Shown here one piece after another: positions 59,071 to 64,000 of a stretch of 64,000 nucleotides of DNA. Under the pieces are notes generated by a model, which saw only the letters and a program-made list of their open reading frames with translations, ran no database searches and was not told where the DNA came from. A program made the position numbers and the translations under genes. Where the stretch lies: the NCBI GenBank assembly GCA_017427945.1, contig JAFRRT010000027.1:59357-123356 (forward strand), in the 5' to 3' direction. The stretch is from Muribaculaceae bacterium. Lineage in GTDB: Bacteria; Bacteroidota; Bacteroidia; Bacteroidales; Muribaculaceae. Each line of letters starts with the position of its first letter. The stretch's first letter is position 1.

Positions 59071-59622
59071 ATGAACCTCTCTGGTTGGATATTGAAGAAG
59101 GCCGGTTGGACATTCAAGGTCAACCTGACAATGCCCGACAAGTGCGTCATCATGATTGCCCCTCACACCAGCAACTGGGATTTCATCCTGGGTGAGCTGG
59201 CGATACACTCGGTGGGTTTGAAAGCCGGTTTCCTCATGAAGGACACCTGGTTCTTCTTCCCGATGGGATACCTGCTGAAAGGATTAGGAGGCATCCCCGT
59301 CAACCGCCGCAAGCACGGCAACCTTACCCAATCGATTGTCGAGGCCTATAACAACACGCCCAAGCTCGCCATTGGTGTTACACCCGAAGGCACTCGCAGC
59401 CCCAACCCCAACTGGCACAAGGGTGCCATCTTCATGGCGCGCGACGCCGGTGTGCCGCTGGTGCTCGCCTACTTTGACTACAAGGACAAGGTGGTATGCA
59501 TCGACAAGGAGTTTGAACTCAGCGACGATGCCGATGCCGACATGCTGCGCATCAAGCAGTACTTCCAGCCCTTCCACGGCCGCTTCCCCGAGAAGTTCGT
59601 CACAGGACTGGAGGGTGAGTGA
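59071..59622 (+). CDS. PlsC-like lysophospholipid/1-acylglycerol-3-phosphate acyltransferase
   Basis: 183 residues, shorter than typical PlsC (about 240). The HX4D motif is His32-Asp37 in APHTSNWDF, the GGIPVNRRKHG block follows, and PEGTRS matches the third acyltransferase motif. No full transmembrane helix is clear; it may bind the inner membrane peripherally. It would acylate a lysolipid or a related acceptor; the exact acceptor is unknown. Confidence 0.88.
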   Translation: MNLSGWILKKAGWTFKVNLTMPDKCVIMIAPHTSNWDFILGELAIHSVGLKAGFLMKDTWFFFPMGYLLKGLGGIPVNRRKHGNLTQSIVEAYNNTPKLAIGVTPEGTRSPNPNWHKGAIFMARDAGVPLVLAYFDYKDKVVCIDKEFELSDDADADMLRIKQYFQPFHGRFPEKFVTGLEGE

Positions 59623-59668
59623 GTGAGAAGTGACCTTCGTTCACTATTAACTATTAAATAAAGAAAAA

Positions 59669-60469
59669 GTGATTTCACGCAACCTGCGCGTCACGCTCAT
59701 CGAGGACGACATCGTCTGGGGTGACCGTGAAGCCAACATCAAGCAACTGGAGCGCAACTTGCGCAATATGCCCGATGACACCGACCTGGTCATCTTGCCA
59801 GAATTGTTCACCACGGGTTTCATGACCGGCGACCGTGAGCAGGCAGCCGCTGTCGCCGAATGGAACAGTGGAGAGACGTTGCGCATCCTGCGCCGCCTTG
59901 CCGACGAGTTCCACACGGGCATCATCGGCAGTTTCCTTGCCAACACCGCGGCACAGCTCTATAACCGCGCCTTTTTCATCGAGCCCAACGGCGACGAGAC
60001 CTATTATGACAAACGCCACCTGTTCTCCTTTGGTGGCGAGGACAAGGTCTTCAACCACGGCTTGACCAAGTCGCCCATCGTGCGCTTTCGCGGTTTCAAC
60101 ATCAAACTGGTGGTGTGCTACGATCTGCGCTTCCCTGTCTTTTGCCGCAACGTGAACAACAATTACGACCTGCTGGTGGTCATCGCCAACTGGCCTAAGT
60201 CGCGCGAAAAAGTGTGGCGCACACTGTTGGCCGCCCGCGCTATTGAGAACGAGTGCTATGTGTGCGGCGTGAACCGCTGCGGCACCGATCCTGCCGGCGT
60301 GGAATATCCCGAGGGCTCGTCGTTGGTTATCGACTTCAAGGGAAAGGTCATCGCCCAGCGCATGACCAGCCCCGTCATCAGCGCCGACCTGTCGCCTGGC
60401 CAGCTGGCACAGTTCAGGGAGAAATTCCCAGCCTGGCGCGACGCCGACAAGTTCACCCTCGACATTTGA
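59669..60469 (+). CDS. Nitrilase-superfamily amidase (omega-amidase / YafV type)
   Basis: 266 residues, starting at GTG (59669). No ATG lies upstream in frame near this point, and the protein begins normally for the family (RVTLIEDDIVWGDREANI). The catalytic triad is Glu45 (ILPELFTTGF), Lys115 (YYDKRHLFSFGG) and Cys150 (LVVCYDLRFPVFCRN). The family hydrolyses omega-amides such as alpha-ketoglutaramate. It is cytosolic and ends 33 nt before the U32 gene, so the two may be cotranscribed. Confidence 0.92.
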   Translation: MISRNLRVTLIEDDIVWGDREANIKQLERNLRNMPDDTDLVILPELFTTGFMTGDREQAAAVAEWNSGETLRILRRLADEFHTGIIGSFLANTAAQLYNRAFFIEPNGDETYYDKRHLFSFGGEDKVFNHGLTKSPIVRFRGFNIKLVVCYDLRFPVFCRNVNNNYDLLVVIANWPKSREKVWRTLLAARAIENECYVCGVNRCGTDPAGVEYPEGSSLVIDFKGKVIAQRMTSPVISADLSPGQLAQFREKFPAWRDADKFTLDI

Positions 60470-60502
60470 GCCTCTACAAACTGCGACCAAACCGCAGTCC
60501 AC

Positions 60503-62359
60503 ATGACAATGTCCAAGCCTGTTGACATAGAGTTACTGGCGCCCGCACGTGACGCCGAAATCGCTATCGCCGCCATTGACCATGGCGCCGATGCGGTTTA
60601 TATGGGGGCCTCTCACCACGGAGCCCGCGCCGACGCTACCAACAGCATCGATGATGTGCGCCGTGCCTGCGACCACGCCCATCGGTTTGGTGCCAAAATC
60701 TATGCTACTGTCAACACGCTGGTCTATGACGATGAGTTGGCCGAGGTGGAACACCTCATTCACGAGCTCTACCGCAGCGGCGTGGACGCGATTATTGTGC
60801 AGGACCTGGGACTGCTCAGGCTCGACCTGCCGCCCATCACCCTTCACGCCAGCACCCAGTGCGACCTGCGTACCCCCGAGAAGGCCCGTTTCCTGGAAGC
60901 CCTGGGATTCTCGCAACTGGTCATGGCACGCGAACTTACTATCAACGAGATTGCAGCCATCCGCAAGGTGACCTCCGTGCCGCTCGAGGCATTTGTGCAT
61001 GGTGCCTTGTGCGTGAGCTACAGCGGTCGTTGCGCCATCAGCCAGGTGTTGAAAGGCCGCAGCGCCAACCGTGGGGAGTGTGCGCAGCTGTGCCGCCTGC
61101 CTTATGACCTCGTGGACGGTCAGGGCCACGTCCTCGTTGAGGGCAAGCACCTGCTGTCGCTGCGCGACATGGCCCAGCACGACCGCCTGGAGCAGATGAT
61201 GGCGGCTGGCGTCTCCTCGTTCAAAATCGAGGGCCGGCTCAAGGACATGGCATACGTGAAGAACGTGGTCGCCTACTACCGCCGCGCCATCGACAAGGTC
61301 ATTGGGCGACATCCCGACCACTACCGTCGCGCCTCAAGCGGCACTGTGGAACTGGCCTTCAGTCCTGACATCAAGAAGAGTTTCAACCGGGGCTTTACCC
61401 ACTATTTCCTTGACGAGCGCCGCCCCACCGACGGCTCCGCCATGGCCTCGATTGATACCCCCAAATCACAGGGCGAATACCTGGGACGTGCCCTGCGTTG
61501 CAGCGGCAACCGCCTCACCATCGAAACCCGCGCGGTGCTTGCCAACGGCGACGGCCTGAGCTATACCGACAGCCAAGGGCAATTCTCGGGAGCCAGGGTA
61601 AATAGAGCACTCGACCACGGCACCGTGCTGTTGCGCGAGCGTGCCGACATTCCGCGCGGCACCCGCATTTACCGCACTGCCGACAAGGCCTTCAATGACC
61701 TGCTTGCCAAGTCGTCGGCAACCCGCACCATAGCTGTGGATGCCGAGCTGCGTTATACTGGCGACATGCTCATTCTCACGCTGGATGATGAGCGGGGCAA
61801 CCGCGTGACGCATTCGGTGGATTGCGAACTGCAAGCTGCCGCAAAGCCTCAAAGCGAGCGCCAGTTGGCCGAACTGGGGAAACTGGGAGGCACCATCTAT
61901 CGCCTGCGCGAAGCCCAAGTGCCCGGCGACATTTTCATTCCCGCCTCGCTGCTGGCACGCCTGCGCCGCGAGACCGTCGAACTGCTCGACCGCACCCATG
62001 CCATCACCCGCCCTGTGGAAAAACGCCGTCCTGAGGACAAGTCCGTCCCCAGCCCCACCGCCGAACTCACGCCTGCCGACAATGTAGCCAACCGCTGCGC
62101 CGAGCAGCTCTACCGCGACCACGGCGTCAAGGAGATTGCGCCCGCCCTCGAAGTCGGCGCGCCCGTCACCTCCTCTACCCCGCTGATGCACACACGTTAT
62201 TGCCTGCGCCGCCAACTCGGCGCCTGTCTCAAGGGCAAAAACGCTGACCGCCTGCCGCGCGACCTCTACCTGAAGACCGGGACCACCCTGCTCAAGGTCA
62301 CCTGTAACTGCAAGACCTGTGAGATGACCCTTACCATGCCTAAATGTCTAAAAGACTAA
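60503..62359 (+). CDS. U32-family peptidase/tRNA- or rRNA-hydroxylation-type protein
   Basis: 618 residues, the long U32 type. Motifs include ELLAPARDAEIAIAAIDHGA, the family signature EAFVHGALCVSYSGRCAISQ and NRGECAQLCRLPY, with conserved Cys, and FKIEGRLKDMAYVKNVV. The C-terminal extension is Cys-rich (YCLRRQLGACLKG, VTCNCKTCEM). Members of this group (RlhA, TrhP) use prephenate to hydroxylate rRNA or tRNA rather than acting as collagenases. The substrate here is not determined. The gene has very high GC at third positions. Confidence 0.92.
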   Translation: MTMSKPVDIELLAPARDAEIAIAAIDHGADAVYMGASHHGARADATNSIDDVRRACDHAHRFGAKIYATVNTLVYDDELAEVEHLIHELYRSGVDAIIVQDLGLLRLDLPPITLHASTQCDLRTPEKARFLEALGFSQLVMARELTINEIAAIRKVTSVPLEAFVHGALCVSYSGRCAISQVLKGRSANRGECAQLCRLPYDLVDGQGHVLVEGKHLLSLRDMAQHDRLEQMMAAGVSSFKIEGRLKDMAYVKNVVAYYRRAIDKVIGRHPDHYRRASSGTVELAFSPDIKKSFNRGFTHYFLDERRPTDGSAMASIDTPKSQGEYLGRALRCSGNRLTIETRAVLANGDGLSYTDSQGQFSGARVNRALDHGTVLLRERADIPRGTRIYRTADKAFNDLLAKSSATRTIAVDAELRYTGDMLILTLDDERGNRVTHSVDCELQAAAKPQSERQLAELGKLGGTIYRLREAQVPGDIFIPASLLARLRRETVELLDRTHAITRPVEKRRPEDKSVPSPTAELTPADNVANRCAEQLYRDHGVKEIAPALEVGAPVTSSTPLMHTRYCLRRQLGACLKGKNADRLPRDLYLKTGTTLLKVTCNCKTCEMTLTMPKCLKD

Positions 62360-62398
62360 AAACTGCCGCTTGAAAGACGCTGAGTAGAAAGATTTTCT

Positions 62399-62406
62399 TA
62401 ACTTTG
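62399..62406 (+). promoter_or_regulatory. -7 box for the DedA gene
   Basis: TAACTTTG ending 9 nt before the ATG at 62416, so the leader is only a few nucleotides. Confidence 0.65.
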
Positions 62407-62415
62407 TAGGCGAAA

Positions 62416-63147
62416 ATGAAGAAAGATACTTTACAACTGGTAATTATTCTTGTCGTGCTGGCTGCTGTGGTGGTTGCCATCCTGAAGTTTATGCCGCACG
62501 ACATCGTGACGATATACAACTGGTACAAGGAGCACTTGACCTACGGCACCATCTTATTGCTGATGGCGATTGAGAGTTCCTTCATCCCCTTCCCGAGCGA
62601 GGTGGTGATTCCGCCTGCCGCCTACTTTGCCGCGCGCAACGGTGACATGAATCTGGTGATGATTGTCGTCATCGCCACGCTGGGCGCGCTCATCGGAGCC
62701 GTAATCAACTATGTGCTGTCGCTGATTATCGGGCGGCCAGTGGTCTATGCCTTTGCCAACAGCCGCATTGGCCACATGTGCCTCATCGATGCCGAGAAAG
62801 TGGAAAAAGCCGAAGTTTATTTTGACCGCCACGGCGCCATCTCGACCTTCCTGGGCAGACTGATTCCGGCCATCCGCCAACTCATCTCCATCCCCGCCGG
62901 TCTGTCGCGCATGAACTTCGGCACCTTCGCCCTGTTCACCGCGCTGGGTGCAGGATTGTGGAACATCGTGCTGGCAGGGCTTGGCTACTGGCTGAGTCTG
63001 CATTTCCCCGAGGAGGAACTGCTGGCACAACTCGAGCACTACAACCGCTACCTGTCGTGGGCAGGCTACGCCCTCGCCATCTTCATCGTGCTGTTCCTCG
63101 CCTACCAGGCCATCAAGAAAAAGCCGACGAAACAGCCCTCACGTTAA
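62416..63147 (+). CDS. DedA-family membrane protein
   Basis: 243 residues with several hydrophobic helices. DedA motifs are ESSFIPFPSEVVIPPAAYFA, the re-entrant FLGRLIPAIRQLISIPAGLS and FALFTALGAGLWNIVLAGLG (each seen in full or part). Such proteins support membrane homeostasis and undecaprenyl-phosphate or lipid flipping. It is the first gene before rpe, but a separate 43-nt gap without an obvious promoter leaves cotranscription open. Confidence 0.93.
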   Translation: MKKDTLQLVIILVVLAAVVVAILKFMPHDIVTIYNWYKEHLTYGTILLLMAIESSFIPFPSEVVIPPAAYFAARNGDMNLVMIVVIATLGALIGAVINYVLSLIIGRPVVYAFANSRIGHMCLIDAEKVEKAEVYFDRHGAISTFLGRLIPAIRQLISIPAGLSRMNFGTFALFTALGAGLWNIVLAGLGYWLSLHFPEEELLAQLEHYNRYLSWAGYALAIFIVLFLAYQAIKKKPTKQPSR

Positions 63148-63190
63148 GACGTCGAGCATTTACTTATAGACAAACAAAACAACAATTCAT

Positions 63191-63835
63191 ATGAAAGTTT
63201 CTCCCTCCTTACTGTCAGCCGATTTTGGCAACCTGGCCAAAGACATCGATATGATTAACCGCAGCAATGCCGACTTGCTGCACCTCGACGTGATGGACGG
63301 CGTGTTCGTGCCCAACATCTCGTTTGGCTTTCCCGTCATCAAGCACGTGCAGAGCCTGTGCCAGAAGCCCCTTGACGTTCACCTGATGATTGTCGAGCCG
63401 CAGAAGTTCATCAGCGAGGTACGCGACTGCGGTGCCGCCATCATGACCGTGCACCAGGAGGCTTGCATCCACCTCAACCGCGTGGTGCAGCAAATCCATG
63501 ACGCTGGCATGCTGGCCGGAGTGTCTCTCAATCCCGCGACCCCAGTCAATACGTTGCGCGACATCATCTGTGACGTGGACCTCGTGTTGCTGATGTCGGT
63601 CAACCCGGGCTTTGGCGGGCAGAAGTTCATCGTGCAAACCCTAAACAAGGTGCGCGAGCTGCGCCAGCTCATCACACTCACCGGTTCTAACGCCCAGATT
63701 GAGATTGACGGCGGCGTGAACGACGTGACGGGTGCCCAACTTGCCGAGGCAGGTGCCGACATCCTCGTTGCCGGCAGTTATGTCTTTGGCGCCGATGACC
63801 CCATCAAGACCATTGACGGATTAAAAAATCTCTAA
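63191..63835 (+). CDS. rpe: Ribulose-phosphate 3-epimerase
   Basis: 214 residues, full length. It has SPSLLSADFGNLAKDIDMIN, LHLDVMDGVFVPNISFG, the metal and substrate residues in DVHLMI, MSVNPGFGGQKFI and IEIDGGVND, and ADILVAGSYVFGA. It interconverts ribulose 5-phosphate and xylulose 5-phosphate in the pentose phosphate pathway. It is followed by the tRNA-Ser promoter. Confidence 0.97.
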   Translation: MKVSPSLLSADFGNLAKDIDMINRSNADLLHLDVMDGVFVPNISFGFPVIKHVQSLCQKPLDVHLMIVEPQKFISEVRDCGAAIMTVHQEACIHLNRVVQQIHDAGMLAGVSLNPATPVNTLRDIICDVDLVLLMSVNPGFGGQKFIVQTLNKVRELRQLITLTGSNAQIEIDGGVNDVTGAQLAEAGADILVAGSYVFGADDPIKTIDGLKNL

Positions 63836-63840
63836 ATAAT

Positions 63841-63871
63841 TTTGTCAGGTGGAAAATTTGCCCTAATTTTG
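63841..63871 (+). promoter_or_regulatory. Promoter of tRNA-Ser
   Basis: TTTG (63841-63844), exactly 19 nt, TAATTTTG (63864-63871). Confidence 0.85.
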
Positions 63872-63908
63872 CACCCGCTTTTGGGGGATAAATCCTGAGG
63901 GCAAGACT

Positions 63909-63994
63909 GGAAAGGTGCCGGAGTGGTCGATCGGGGCGGTCTCGAAAACCGTTGTACGCTTTGCGTACCGTGGGTTCGAATCCCTCCCTTTCCG
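63909..63994 (+). tRNA. tRNA-Ser (anticodon CGA)
   Basis: 86 nt, class II with a long variable arm (GTACG/CGTAC). The acceptor strands GGAAAGG and CCTTTCC are perfectly paired, with discriminator G. The anticodon stem is GCGGT/ACCGT with loop CTCGAAA, giving CGA. The T loop is TTCGAAT. CCA is not encoded. Confidence 0.95.
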
Positions 63995-64000
63995 CAGAAA

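Overview
The window is a chromosomal segment of a Bacteroidales bacterium, probably a gut Muribaculaceae- or Prevotella-like lineage. The grounds are the Bacteroidota promoter layout (TTTG, about 19 bp, then TAnnTTTG), which fits exactly in front of all three tRNA genes and several protein genes. Others are BspA-type leucine-rich repeats, FISUMP and SUMF1-fold surface proteins, a SprA-derived protein, a Bacteroidales-type radical SAM maturase, class II ribonucleotide reductase and methylmalonyl-CoA mutase. No rRNA, CRISPR array, transposase, integrase or phage module is visible. Nearly everything is housekeeping or envelope biology.

Layout. 1-3423 (minus): a cell-division/RNA-decay operon, coiled-coil protein, zapA, a structured spacer, rny, and ricT cut by the window edge. 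3560-5252: tRNA-Ala, then a 1.5 kb segment with a SUMF1-fold lipoprotein, bounded by a second copy of the tRNA-Ala 3' end plus terminator. 5301-9861 (minus): mutS2-dcp. 9882-10256: tandem promoter-bearing repeats and a possible small RNA. 10257-11927 (plus): secreted aminopeptidase C and ridA. 12008-16868 (minus): a GtrA protein, and the operon nadC, DAHP synthase/chorismate mutase, SDR, nhaC. 16997-21959 (plus): rlmH, secreted unknowns, and an ECF sigma/anti-sigma module flanked by two paralogous beta-barrel proteins. 22021-25070 (minus): radical SAM enzyme, a YG-motif/ACP-like partner, rsmG and an MBL hydrolase. 25333-26760: a lipoprotein that is one detached module of SprA. 26840-31117: DUF3298 lipoprotein, cvfB, alpha-L-fucosidase, DUF1963. 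31220-38534: nrdJ, an OmpA lipoprotein, 5-formyl-THF cyclo-ligase, M16 protease. 38531-44138 (minus): SUMF1-fold/dockerin protein, LRR protein, rsgA, an AGCS symporter. 44352-50209 (plus): GH2 and GH3 glycosidases. 50285-53949 (minus): an outer-membrane protein and a large SUMF1/FISUMP protein. 54160-58147 (minus): mutA-mutB. 58419-63994: tRNA-Glu, an unknown protein, acyltransferase, nitrilase, U32 peptidase, DedA, rpe and tRNA-Ser.

The most unusual signals are four. (1) The radical SAM gene is paired with a protein that joins YG-motif precursor-like sequence to an ACP-like domain. (2) A single SprA module occurs as a free lipoprotein. (3) A family of short intergenic repeats, with a GCGCCTC-type left end and a GGCTTGCACTATCTTTG right end, carries complete promoters and fires mutS2, nadC, cvfB and the GH2 gene. 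(4) Several structured non-coding stretches occur: the zapA-rny spacer, a 130-nt hairpin in an outer-membrane protein leader, and a promoter-to-terminator unit at 10019-10137. Everything was read by eye; homology calls rest on motif recognition, not searches.
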